IMG/VR virus record: IMGVR_UViG_3300042353_000511
Span: 1-48,364 of that record
Length of the DNA: 48,364 bases
Strand: one strand, 5' to 3'
DNA from: a virus
Below, piece after piece: positions 40,596 to 47,447 of the stretch. The position numbers and the translations under genes are program-made. The stretch's first letter is position 1. Every line of letters starts with the position of its first letter. The notes under the pieces were generated by a model, which had not been told where the DNA came from, searched no databases, and saw only the letters and a program-made list of their open reading frames with translations.

Positions 40596-40769
40596 ATGTC
40601 AACGCTTGTGATTTCCCGAAGGATCGGCGAAGGCGTCAAGATCGGCGACGACATCTTCATTCGTCTCGCCAGAGCGAAGCGCGACGGCGCGTTTCGTCTC
40701 GTCATCGAGGCGCCCCGGTGCGTCAAGATTCTCCGCGAGGAGCTTGTCGGCACGGAGGCGAAGAAGTGA
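40596..40769 (+). CDS. csrA: CsrA-type RNA-binding translation regulator
   Basis: A 57-residue protein matching CsrA/RsmA end to end: TLVISRRIGEGVKIGDDIFI, then RLVIEAPRCVKILREEL. Residues known to contact GGA motifs in RNA are kept: the Leu and Arg-Arg of the first strand, the Arg in FRLVI, and the Arg in LREEL. It would bind GGA sites near ribosome binding sites as a dimer and block or stabilise mRNAs, host or phage. Its own ribosome site is GGAGG (40583-40587), so self-control is possible. Driven by its own promoter and coupled to a membrane protein gene by GTGA. Confidence 0.92.
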   Translation: MSTLVISRRIGEGVKIGDDIFIRLARAKRDGAFRLVIEAPRCVKILREELVGTEAKK

Positions 40770-40954
40770 TTCACCGCCACCGAGATGCCATCGCTGTCTG
40801 GGGGATGCTCGCCCTCTTCGGCTACATCCTCGTTGCCCAGTCGGTCTTTGCCCTCCGGCACCCGTGGGCCACCGACACCGAGCGATTCTTGTACTTCGGC
40901 CGAGCGATGGTGTTCGGCAAGGTCGATTACTCTGATGCGAGACCAAGGGAATGA
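40766..40954 (+). CDS. Small one-pass membrane protein
   Basis: A 62-residue protein with one membrane segment at about 9-30 (AIAVWGMLALFGYILVAQSV) and a short polar tail. GTG start at 40766, overlapping the csrA stop. No family recognised. Together with csrA it may alter the host cell during lysogeny, but this is only inferred from gene order. Confidence 0.62.
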   Translation: MIHRHRDAIAVWGMLALFGYILVAQSVFALRHPWATDTERFLYFGRAMVFGKVDYSDARPRE

Positions 40955-41229
40955 GTCTGCTTTGCTTCATGGACGAAGAACCAATCGCTACTACGCTCGA
41001 CACCGAGGTGAGAGATTTCCTGTCGAAGCTCCCCGCCGGCGGAAACCGCGTTGGGTGCAATTACATCTGGTTCGCCTTTGAGCATCACCGCGCCGAGCCC
41101 TGCTCCCTGGAGGAGTTTGAGGCTGCGGTGGCGAGAGTCGCCCCGACCTCGACGGTCTACGGACGCCTGTTCGTCGAGGGCGTCGATGCGGCGGAAGTAA
41201 GACGTGTTTACCTTGAGGTCTTCCGGTGA
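40951..41229 (+). CDS. Small protein, unrecognised
   Basis: A 92-residue protein: DTEVRDFLSKLPAGGNRVG, then IWFAFEHHRAEPCSLEEFEAAV. It has the look of a small regulatory or DNA-binding helical protein but no clear motif. ATGA-coupled with the membrane protein before it and GTGA-coupled with the Tat-signal protein after it. Confidence 0.55.
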   Translation: MSLLCFMDEEPIATTLDTEVRDFLSKLPAGGNRVGCNYIWFAFEHHRAEPCSLEEFEAAVARVAPTSTVYGRLFVEGVDAAEVRRVYLEVFR

Positions 41230-41732
41230 GCGAACGCCAATCCCGTCGATCATTCCTTGGCCTTCTCTCCGCTGTCTCGGCGGCCCTAGCATCCGGCGTG
41301 CGCTTGCCCGGCGCTGAAGGATCAAAGGCCGCCGAGACGGCGCCGGTACAGCCATGGTCGGACGACGAGGCGATGATGCTCGACGCCCCGCCGGTGGCGC
41401 CGCCCGACCGGACGCCTGCCGGCCTGCTCGCCATGCTGCGGGAGATGCTGCCCCAGTGCGTCGCGGTGGCGTGGGAGCAGAACATCATCGTAGGCGAGTT
41501 GCTTGAGACGATCGTGACGTACCGGCTCGACCCCGAGGCGGCCAAGAGCAGCCGGAATCCCCTGGGCCTCGACCTCGATCGCATCGAGAAGGGCTGGCCG
41601 TCGTCGGTGACGGTCCACGACACCGCGATGATGGATGGCATCCAGCCCCTCGGCGATTACCGCTCCGGCGGTTACCACCGTGAGTTTGCGATCCCTCGGC
41701 CGAACCGAGAACTCGTTATCACCTGGAGGTAG
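41226..41732 (+). CDS. Exported protein with twin-arginine signal (1)
   Basis: A 168-residue protein. SRRSFLGLLSAVSAALASGV at residues 6-25 is a textbook Tat signal: SRRxFL followed by a hydrophobic stretch. The exact cleavage site is not clear. The mature part starts acidic and carries REMLPQCVAVAWEQNIIVGELLETI and a final HREFAIPRPNRELVITWR. No family is recognised. GTG start. It would be exported folded through the Tat pathway, for which this same gene run also codes a TatA subunit. Confidence 0.7.
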   Translation: MSERQSRRSFLGLLSAVSAALASGVRLPGAEGSKAAETAPVQPWSDDEAMMLDAPPVAPPDRTPAGLLAMLREMLPQCVAVAWEQNIIVGELLETIVTYRLDPEAAKSSRNPLGLDLDRIEKGWPSSVTVHDTAMMDGIQPLGDYRSGGYHREFAIPRPNRELVITWR

Positions 41733-41734
41733 GG

Positions 41735-41965
41735 ATGAGCAGCAATCCGCCAGAAGTAATCGTGACCCGCGAGATATTTGACGCCCTAAGTTCAGGCCGC
41801 AGCGACTGGCACCACACAGTCACGCCGGGGGACGCGATGGTCGACGTCATCTACTACGAGAACGACGTCCGCAAGAGCTACATCAGCATCAGCATCGACG
41901 CCGCCGAGGCGTTTGCGGCTGCGATCGTGGCGTGTGCGAACGAGATGAGGGCCGCGGGCGCATGA
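41735..41965 (+). CDS. Small protein between two exported proteins
   Basis: A 76-residue protein: VIYYENDVRKSYISISIDAAEAFAAAIVACANEMRAAG. No signal peptide, no membrane segment, no known family. It starts 2 bases after the previous stop and ends in an ATGA overlap with the next Tat-signal protein, so it is part of the same transcript. Confidence 0.55.
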   Translation: MSSNPPEVIVTREIFDALSSGRSDWHHTVTPGDAMVDVIYYENDVRKSYISISIDAAEAFAAAIVACANEMRAAGA

Positions 41966-42555
41966 CCATCTCCCGTCGATCATTCTTCACGGCCGTCGCC
42001 GGGGCTATCGCGGGCGCCGTGGCGTCGAAGGCCCTGGTCGTCGAGCCAGCGTCGCCGGTGATGGCCGCACCGCCGATGGACCGCAAGGCGTCGACGTTCG
42101 CTGAGTTCTGCCGCCAGTATCTTCCCGAGCAGGAGATTGCGCCTTGGCAAGAGGACATTCTGCCGAAGTTTCAAGCCGCAAGGCTCACCGCAAAAGTCAA
42201 GATTCCGGCGTGCCTCCTTGAAGACTCGATGATCGACTTCCGAGATCGGCTTTCTGCGGAGTTTGGACGCGACTTGGCCGAGCGGTTCGACCGCGAGTGC
42301 TGGGCGACATTCGCCGTGCCCGAGAGTCACACGAAGCTGAACATCGAGTCGCTCAAGGCGGTGATGGAATCGCTGCCGAAGTACAGCCGCGGATTCATCG
42401 CGATCAATGACGTTCGGGCATTTGAGGGGCTCAATCCAATCCCCGTGACGACGCTCCCGCCCGGCTGGGAGATGCGGCAATACGCCCCGTACCAAGCCGC
42501 CGACGGCCAGCCGGCTGTCGACCCACAAGAGTGGCTCTCGCTCGCTCGCGGTTGA
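41962..42555 (+). CDS. Exported protein with twin-arginine signal (2)
   Basis: A 197-residue protein. ISRRSFFTAVAGAIAGAVAS at residues 3-22 is a Tat signal, with a possible cleavage after PVMA near residue 35. The mature part has FAEFCRQYLPEQEIAPWQEDI, then ERFDRECWATFAVPESH, then INDVRAFEGLNPIPVT. No family recognised with confidence. Separated from the TatA gene only by a promoter. Two cysteines remain in the mature domain. Confidence 0.7.
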   Translation: MTISRRSFFTAVAGAIAGAVASKALVVEPASPVMAAPPMDRKASTFAEFCRQYLPEQEIAPWQEDILPKFQAARLTAKVKIPACLLEDSMIDFRDRLSAEFGRDLAERFDRECWATFAVPESHTKLNIESLKAVMESLPKYSRGFIAINDVRAFEGLNPIPVTTLPPGWEMRQYAPYQAADGQPAVDPQEWLSLARG

Positions 42556-42568
42556 TTCGACTTCTCGC

Positions 42569-42597
42569 TTGACGACCAAAAGACACCCCGCTAGACT
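42569..42597 (+). promoter_or_regulatory. Promoter of the tatA gene
   Basis: TTGACG (42569-42574), exactly 17 bases, TAGACT (42592-42597). The best sigma-70-like promoter in the window. It starts the message about 35 bases before the TatA ATG. Confidence 0.75.
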
Positions 42598-42639
42598 CCA
42601 CGCCACGTCATTGTTCGATCCCCCATGAAGGAGGTTCCC

Positions 42640-42843
42640 ATGCTCTTCGCGTTTTTCGGTGTCGGTACAATCGAAATGGTGATCATCGGTGCCGTGTCGG
42701 TGATGCTCTTCGGCGGTCGCTTGCCGAAGGTCGCTCGATCCATCGGCCAGTCGATCGTCGAGTTCAAGCGCGGTTTCTTGGAGGTCGAGGCCGAGTGCGC
42801 CGAGATCAACAAGGTCATCGAGTCGAAGGAGGTGCGGGCATGA
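42640..42843 (+). CDS. tatA: TatA/E-type twin-arginine translocase subunit
   Basis: A 67-residue membrane protein. Order of parts matches TatA: short N-terminus, one membrane helix at 8-24 (VGTIEMVIIGAVSVMLF), the FG hinge at 24-25, then the amphipathic helix LPKVARSIGQSIVEFKRG at 28-45 with its conserved LP, G and FK positions, then an acidic tail. TatA forms the pore-like complex that moves folded proteins across the membrane. It is short, but complete. AAGGAGG lies 5 bases before ATG 42640. Its own strong promoter precedes it, and genes for three Tat-signal proteins stand nearby at 41226, 41962 and 44408. Confidence 0.88.
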   Translation: MLFAFFGVGTIEMVIIGAVSVMLFGGRLPKVARSIGQSIVEFKRGFLEVEAECAEINKVIESKEVRA

Positions 42844-43070
42844 TCATCGCCCCTCCTCCCCCCCCGCCGGTGCAGCCGCCAGCCATCGTGCAGACGGTCG
42901 ACGCTGACGGCCAGTCTCAGCAGCAGGGCGCCGGCTCGCCGCCGCCGGCCGCGAAGAAGAAGTCCAAGCAGCGGTCTCGTCGACTGACTGCGGAGCAGAA
43001 GAAGTCGAACCGCAAGAAGCGTGCGTACAACGCCCGGCGAGCAGCCCGGCAAAACAACGGGGGGAAGTGA
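42840..43070 (+). CDS. Proline-rich then basic small protein
   Basis: A 76-residue protein. A run of prolines near the start, Gln-rich middle, and a strongly basic C-terminus (KKKSKQRSRRLTAEQKKSNRKK). Looks disordered and nucleic-acid binding. ATGA-coupled to tatA and to the next gene. No family recognised. Confidence 0.58.
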   Translation: MIIAPPPPPPVQPPAIVQTVDADGQSQQQGAGSPPPAAKKKSKQRSRRLTAEQKKSNRKKRAYNARRAARQNNGGK

Positions 43071-44053
43071 TGAGCGAAGCAGACAACGGCAACGAACTCA
43101 ATCAGGTCCAGGGTGTGCTGACCGAGTTCTCTCGGGTCGAGGCTGGGCTGGCGGCGCTCCGCGAGAAGCACGCCAACACGGTATACGAGGTGTCGACGAC
43201 CGTCGGGCTCGACGCGGCGAAGGCCGCCAGGGCAGAGATTCGCGAGCCTCGGTACGCCGTCGAGAACGTCCGCAAGGCCGCAAAGGCCCCGCTGGTCGCT
43301 CTCGGCAAGCGGATCGACGCCGAGGCGGCGCGGATCACGACTGAGATCATGGCGATCGAGGCTCCGATCGACGACCAAATCAAGGCCGAAGAGGCCCGTC
43401 GGGTGGCCGACCGTGAGGCCAAGAAGGCCGCGGAAGTCGAGCGAGTCCGGCAGGAAGCTGCTGCCAAGCTCAAGGAAGAGGAGGATCGTCTGGCCGCCGA
43501 GCGAGCCGCTCTGAAAGTCGAGCAGGACCGTCTCGCTGCGGAGCGTGCGAAGGCCGAGTCCGAGGCCGCTGCTGAACGGGCGGCGCTTCGTGCCGAGCAG
43601 GCGAAGGTCGCTGCCCAACGCGCAGCCATCGAGGCGGAAGCAGCCGCGGCGAAGAAGAAAGCCGACGCCGAGGCTGCTGCCCAACGCGCAGCCATTGAGG
43701 CGGAAGCTGCCGCGGCGAAGAAGAAAGCGGACGCCGAGGCTGCGGCCCAGCGCGCCGCCATTGAGGCGGAGGCCGCAGCCGCCAGGAAAAAGGCCGATGC
43801 CGAGCGTGAAGCTCTTCGCGTCGAGCAGGAAAAGGCCGCCGCTCTTGAGGCGGCCCGCATCAAGGCCGAGGAGGACGAGCGGAAGGCCGAGGCGGAAGCC
43901 CAGGCCCGAGAGTTCGCCGAGGGCCTCCCGCCTTTCGATGAGGTCGTCGGACTGATCGAGGAGGCGTTCGGTGTCGAGCGGGACACGGCGATTGCGATGA
44001 TTCTGCACTACGCCGAGACGTACAAGCTGAGTGCGGAGACGGTGGCCGTATAG
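43070..44053 (+). CDS. Long coiled-coil protein with Ala/Lys/Glu repeats
   Basis: A 327-residue protein. An N-terminal domain of 110 residues leads into a long coiled coil (about 110-300) with tandem 22-residue units, and ends with FAEGLPPFDEVVGLIEEAF. TolA-like in composition but lacking a membrane anchor. Phage proteins of this shape are often near recombination or SSB-type genes. Function unknown. Coupled by ATGA to the basic small protein. Its stop is followed by the tRNA-like element. Confidence 0.7.
   Translation: MSEADNGNELNQVQGVLTEFSRVEAGLAALREKHANTVYEVSTTVGLDAAKAARAEIREPRYAVENVRKAAKAPLVALGKRIDAEAARITTEIMAIEAPIDDQIKAEEARRVADREAKKAAEVERVRQEAAAKLKEEEDRLAAERAALKVEQDRLAAERAKAESEAAAERAALRAEQAKVAAQRAAIEAEAAAAKKKADAEAAAQRAAIEAEAAAAKKKADAEAAAQRAAIEAEAAAARKKADAEREALRVEQEKAAALEAARIKAEEDERKAEAEAQAREFAEGLPPFDEVVGLIEEAFGVERDTAIAMILHYAETYKLSAETVAV
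43610..43807 (+). repeat. Three tandem 66-bp repeats in the coiled-coil gene
   Basis: Units of 22 codons begin at 43610, 43676 and 43742, coding AAQRAAIEAEAAAA(K/R)KKADAE with a final A (R in the last copy). The DNA copies are nearly identical, a sign of recent slippage. Confidence 0.85.
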
Positions 44054-44071
44054 CCACCCCGCACGCCATCA

Positions 44072-44161
44072 GGCCCCGTAGTTTGCATCCGGCGGACGTC
44101 ACCGGAGACGGGAAAACGCGGCAACCGCGCCGTAACGCGAGTTCGACCCTCGCCGGGGCCA
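44072..44161 (+). ncRNA. tRNA-like element with degenerate anticodon arm
   Basis: The 90-base segment folds as a cloverleaf. Acceptor GGCCCCG/CGGGGCC (7 bp, with A as discriminator at 44161), T8-A9, D-stem GTTT/AAAC, and a T-arm GCGAG-TTCGACC-CTCGC with the invariant TTC-R-A. The D-loop is 29 bases, three times normal, and contains its own TCCGG/CCGGA hairpin. The anticodon arm is reduced to CGGC/GCCG with a 6-base loop AACCGC lacking U33. No 3' CCA is encoded. It therefore cannot be read as a standard decoding tRNA. It may be a decayed tRNA, a decoy or an RNA-processing signal. The ATG of the next gene is 3 bases downstream. A motif copy (TATAGCCACCCCGC at 44049) is upstream. Confidence 0.6.
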
Positions 44162-44163
44162 TT

Positions 44164-44418
44164 ATGAATCCGATCACCAAGCACGTCAAAGCCAACGCCC
44201 GTCTGCGTCGAAAGATCGACCGGCTTGAGGACCGCATCGCGACCATCAAGTCGACCACGGCCAATCTCGTCACGCTCGCCGATTTCAACGGCTTTGGGGA
44301 TCACCCGATCGCCGTGCGGGCGGCGGCAGAGATCGGCTGGGTGCGGATGACGCCGGAGCAGCGGGATCAACTGGCCGAGCAACTCAAGGCCCTCCACGGA
44401 GAGACCCATGCGTCGTAG
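44164..44418 (+). CDS. Small helical protein, unrecognised
   Basis: An 84-residue basic protein beginning HVKANARLRRKIDRLEDRIATIK, a short coiled coil. ATG 44164 is three bases past the tRNA-like element, leaving only GC-rich sequence as a weak ribosome site, which is unusual. Overlaps the next gene by 11 bases. No known family. Confidence 0.52.
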   Translation: MNPITKHVKANARLRRKIDRLEDRIATIKSTTANLVTLADFNGFGDHPIAVRAAAEIGWVRMTPEQRDQLAEQLKALHGETHAS

Positions 44419-44827
44419 AGACTGGCTGAAATCCCTCGCCGTTCTGGCCGTTGTCCCGATGATCGGCGTCCGCAAGGCCGTCGCGTCGTCAGAATCCGTG
44501 CCGGAGACCCTGCCTGCTGTTGCGCCGCCGACGCCGCCGGCAGAAATGGTTACGGGTCCGTGTCGCCAGTGTCGCTTTGCCTCGATGCTTGGCGGGCCGT
44601 TTCACGGCGAGTCCGCGTGGGTCGGCGGCCCGCCAGTCTTCACGCTGTCGTCGAACTTCGTCATTCACTACTACAGGCTTTTCACTCTTGTTTCGACTAG
44701 TGGAGAGCCTCGGGAGGCGTGGGTCCACTGCGGAGAAGACGGTGACGGCCCGACGCCAGCAGCGAGGCACGAACTCAACCGCTGGGCGGCTTGGGCTGGG
44801 TCTGGCTCCTTGATGATTGCTCACTAA
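44408..44827 (+). CDS. Exported protein with twin-arginine signal (3)
   Basis: A 139-residue protein. MRRRDWLKSLAVLAVVPMIG is a Tat signal of the RRxWLK kind, with a probable cleavage after AVA near residue 26. The mature part is small, with a CRQCRF pair that may bind metal and FHGESAWVGGPPVFTLSSN. Not recognised. Third Tat-signal protein within 3.6 kb, on the far side of the tatA gene. Confidence 0.7.
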   Translation: MRRRDWLKSLAVLAVVPMIGVRKAVASSESVPETLPAVAPPTPPAEMVTGPCRQCRFASMLGGPFHGESAWVGGPPVFTLSSNFVIHYYRLFTLVSTSGEPREAWVHCGEDGDGPTPAARHELNRWAAWAGSGSLMIAH

Positions 44828-44841
44828 ACCAGGAGCCTCAC

Positions 44842-45792
44842 ATGACCAGCCTCAAGGACAAGCGAATCCTCGTCACGGGTGGCACGGGTTTCCTCGGGCA
44901 GGCGGTCGTCAGGCGTCTGCGGGCCGTGGCGCCGCTGGCGGATGTGGCGGCGGCGAGCAGGCGAGACTGCAACTTCACCGACGCCTACCAGACCGCCCGG
45001 TTCTTCCACCGCAACCCCGCCGACGTCATCATCCACCTCGCCGCGAACGTCGGCGGCATCGGTAAGAACCAAGCCGAGCCGGCGTGGATCATGCACGACA
45101 ACCTCGCGATGGGCGTGAACGTCGTGAATGCGGCCTGCGAGCAGGGGGCCAAGCTCGTCTACGTCGGCACGACCTGCTCCTACCCCCGCGACCTGCCGAT
45201 GCCGTATACCGAAACGGGTCTGTGGGACGGCTACCCCGAGGCGACGAATGCCCCCTACGGCATCGCCAAGAAGGCCATCGGGGAGTTCGTCATCGCCTGT
45301 CACCGCCAGCATGGCCTCAAGGCCGCGTACCTCCTGCCGGCGAATCTCTACGGCCCAGGCGACAACTTCGACCCGGCGACCAGCCACGTCATCCCGGCGA
45401 TGATTCGACGGTTCGTCGAGGCGAAGGAGCGAGGGGAGCCGGAGGTGACTTGCTGGGGGACCGGCAATGCAAGCCGCGAGTTCCTGTACGTCGATGACGC
45501 AGCCGACGCGATCGTAAGAGCGGCCGAGGTCGTCGACACGCCGGAGCCGATCAATTTGGCTGGGGCGGCGACGATGTCGATCCGCCTGCTGGCGAACCTC
45601 ATTGCCAGAATCGTTGGGTACACGGGCTCTATTAAGTGGGACGCCTCCAAACCCGACGGCCAACCGGCCAGGATGCTCGACGGGGCAAGGGCGTGGGAAC
45701 GACTCAACTGGGGGCCGAAGACCGCGATTCAGGATGGTCTTGAATCGACGATTAGGTGGTATTCTGAATATAGGAGTCGACGCAATGGCTAA
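44842..45792 (+). CDS. fcl: GDP-L-fucose synthase
   Basis: A 316-residue epimerase/reductase that finishes GDP-L-fucose from the product of GDP-mannose dehydratase. RILVTGGTGFLGQAVV binds NADPH, then VIIHLAANVGGI, the Ser and Tyr-Lys pair in GTTCSYPRD and YGIAKKAIGEF, and SREFLYVDDAADAI. All standard parts are present. Lies 15 kb from the dehydratase gene, among unrelated small genes, so the two were probably gained or kept separately. AGGAG before the ATG. Confidence 0.92.
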   Translation: MTSLKDKRILVTGGTGFLGQAVVRRLRAVAPLADVAAASRRDCNFTDAYQTARFFHRNPADVIIHLAANVGGIGKNQAEPAWIMHDNLAMGVNVVNAACEQGAKLVYVGTTCSYPRDLPMPYTETGLWDGYPEATNAPYGIAKKAIGEFVIACHRQHGLKAAYLLPANLYGPGDNFDPATSHVIPAMIRRFVEAKERGEPEVTCWGTGNASREFLYVDDAADAIVRAAEVVDTPEPINLAGAATMSIRLLANLIARIVGYTGSIKWDASKPDGQPARMLDGARAWERLNWGPKTAIQDGLESTIRWYSEYRSRRNG

Positions 45793-46009
45793 GAAGAAGA
45801 CGACCCTGATCGCGGTTCGCGAGAAGATCAAGAAGCCGAAGGCGGTGAAGTTAGGTTTCGAGTACGCAGAGGCGTGGGTCGACAAGACGAGGCTTCGCGG
45901 CGAGCGACGTCTGGTGACGATCAGCCTGGAAAGCCGGGAATCGTCGGACCTCCGCAGGATCGCTGAGTTCTGTAAGCAGGCGGCCGATTGGATGGATGAC
46001 GACAAATGA
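45785..46009 (+). CDS. Small basic protein
   Basis: A 74-residue protein: AKKKTTLIAVREKIKKPKAV, then ERRLVTISLESRESSDLRRIAEF. Basic N-terminus, helical C-terminus. Overlaps the fucose synthase gene by 8 bases. No family recognised. Confidence 0.55.
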   Translation: MAKKKTTLIAVREKIKKPKAVKLGFEYAEAWVDKTRLRGERRLVTISLESRESSDLRRIAEFCKQAADWMDDDK

Positions 46010-46182
46010 GCTACGAAGAGGGCGAGGGGTACGTTCTCGGGCCGTCTCCGATTGCCGTTGATGGGGTCGTCATTGTCTTGGTGGTCTTCGTCCCCATGTT
46101 GATCTGCGGCTGCTTTTTCGGTCTAGGCTACTGCACTGGACATACGGCGGCGACGGCCGCGATTCACAAGGAGTCTTCGTGA
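46006..46182 (+). CDS. Small one-pass membrane protein
   Basis: A 58-residue protein with one membrane segment near 20-42 (VVIVLVVFVPMLICGCFFGL) containing two cysteines. ATGA-coupled to the gene before and GTGA-coupled to phoH after, which is why I accept this very short gene. Function unknown. Confidence 0.58.
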   Translation: MSYEEGEGYVLGPSPIAVDGVVIVLVVFVPMLICGCFFGLGYCTGHTAATAAIHKESS

Positions 46183-46853
46183 CCCGCAAAGCCGACAAGC
46201 CCCAGCGCAAGAAGCCCGCCCCGCCCCCTGCCCCGGAGGGCTACACGGCCCGGTCGAAGTCGCAGGCCACGGCGATGGACGTCATCTCCCGCTCGACGAT
46301 CACGTTTGTCCTCGGGCCGGCGGGCACCGGAAAGACGCATCTCTCCAGCGGCTATGCCGTTCAGCGGCTCCTGGCTGGCGAGATCGAGAACATCATCATC
46401 TGCCGGCCGAGCGTTGCGACCGAGGAGCTTGGCTACCTGCCCGGCAACGCCGAGGAGAAGGTGGCTCCCTATCTCGTCCCCTTCTTCGACGCTCTTGAGC
46501 GGATTGCCGGGCGGCAAGGGACGCAGCGAGACCTTGTCACGAAGGCCGTCAAGATCGCCCCGCTTGCGTATCTTCGTGGCAGAACTTTTCGGCGCAGCGT
46601 GATGATCCTCGACGAGGCGCAGAACACGACCTACGCCCAACTGAAGCTCTTTATGACGCGCATCGGCGCCGGCTCCCAGGTGATCATCAACGGCGACACC
46701 GACCAGAGCGACCTGCCGACTTCCTCGCAGCGTCTTGAGGAAGTGGCTGATCGGCTGAAGGCCGTCCCCGGCGTCTCGGTCTACTGGTTCACCGATGCCG
46801 ACATCGTCCGGCACTCGATCATCGGCCCGATTCTTCGCGGGCTTGCCAAGTAG
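46179..46853 (+). CDS. phoH: PhoH-family ATPase
   Basis: A 224-residue P-loop ATPase. Walker A GPAGTGKT at 46-53, Walker B VMILDEAQN at 141-149, and TSSQ plus GDTDQSDL in the sensor region. PhoH proteins are common in phages. They are thought to act on RNA in stress or phosphate limitation, but the role is not settled. GTG start coupled to the membrane protein gene. Confidence 0.92.
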   Translation: MTRKADKPQRKKPAPPPAPEGYTARSKSQATAMDVISRSTITFVLGPAGTGKTHLSSGYAVQRLLAGEIENIIICRPSVATEELGYLPGNAEEKVAPYLVPFFDALERIAGRQGTQRDLVTKAVKIAPLAYLRGRTFRRSVMILDEAQNTTYAQLKLFMTRIGAGSQVIINGDTDQSDLPTSSQRLEEVADRLKAVPGVSVYWFTDADIVRHSIIGPILRGLAK

Positions 46854-46871
46854 TCGGTCGGTCGATAAGCT
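46843..46871 (+). promoter_or_regulatory. Promoter of the terminal small-gene block
   Basis: TTGCCA (46843-46848), 17 bases, TAAGCT (46866-46871), continuing as TAAGCTACCCCGCACG, the fullest copy of the recurring motif. Ribosome site and ATG 46900 follow. Confidence 0.65.
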
Positions 46872-46899
46872 ACCCCGCACGACACCAGGGAGGGTAGCG

Positions 46900-47166
46900 A
46901 TGACCCCGGCCGACGAAATCCGCGAGCAGCTTGCCGAGGCGAATCCTGACGCCCTCTACGCCGACGGCTTGGAGCAGGCGCTGATCGGCTACACGATCAA
47001 CACGCACCACGCCCATGTGGCCGTCTACTCCGCGCGGAAGTGCGTCGAGGTTCTTGTCGAGCGTGACGGCATGACGCCCGAGGAAGCAGATGAGTACCTG
47101 GAGTTCAACACCTACTGTTGCTACGTCGGGCCGAATGGTCCGCTGTTTGTGGGAGGGGAGCAATGA
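46900..47166 (+). CDS. Small protein, unrecognised
   Basis: An 88-residue protein: MTPADEIREQLAEANPDALY, then FNTYCCYVGPNGPLF. The pattern of short enzyme-like core with two cysteines near the end is unknown to me. First gene after its own promoter, ATGA-coupled to the next. Confidence 0.58.
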   Translation: MTPADEIREQLAEANPDALYADGLEQALIGYTINTHHAHVAVYSARKCVEVLVERDGMTPEEADEYLEFNTYCCYVGPNGPLFVGGEQ

Positions 47167-47447
47167 GTCACATCCCGTGGATTCCGATTGTCGAGCGAGC
47201 CCCTGAAGCCTTTCAGGAAGTCATCGTCAGCCAGACTGACGATGACGGAGAACTCGACAACTACGCAGCGACCTACGTCCCCGGTTGCGAACACTACCCG
47301 CCGCAGTGGATGTCCCTTATCTGCAACGAACCTGCGATTCGCTACTGGGCTCCTGCGGCGTCAGACGTCCGCGCCACCGACTTCTGGCTCCCGATCCCAG
47401 CGGAACACCCGCAGCACAACGTCGTGAATGGGGGCTACCCCGCATGA
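47163..47447 (+). CDS. DUF551-like small protein
   Basis: A 94-residue protein: IPWIPIVERAPEAFQEVIV, then ATDFWLPIPAEHPQ. WIP...P...VLV-like starts and the TxWxPLP end recall DUF551 phage proteins, function unknown. Coupled to both neighbours by short overlaps. Confidence 0.62.
   Translation: MSHIPWIPIVERAPEAFQEVIVSQTDDDGELDNYAATYVPGCEHYPPQWMSLICNEPAIRYWAPAASDVRATDFWLPIPAEHPQHNVVNGGYPA

Noticed and set aside
43070-44053. TolA protein
   Set aside because: Composition is similar, but there is no membrane anchor and no TolA C-terminal domain.
44072-44161. Ordinary decoding tRNA
   Set aside because: No 7-base anticodon loop with U33 could be drawn and the D-loop is far too long. It is kept only as a tRNA-like element.
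44138-44161. attP core matching the 3' end of a host tRNA gene
   Set aside because: It would explain the T-arm and acceptor end, but the matching 5' acceptor and D-stem are also present and the integrase is 13 kb away.
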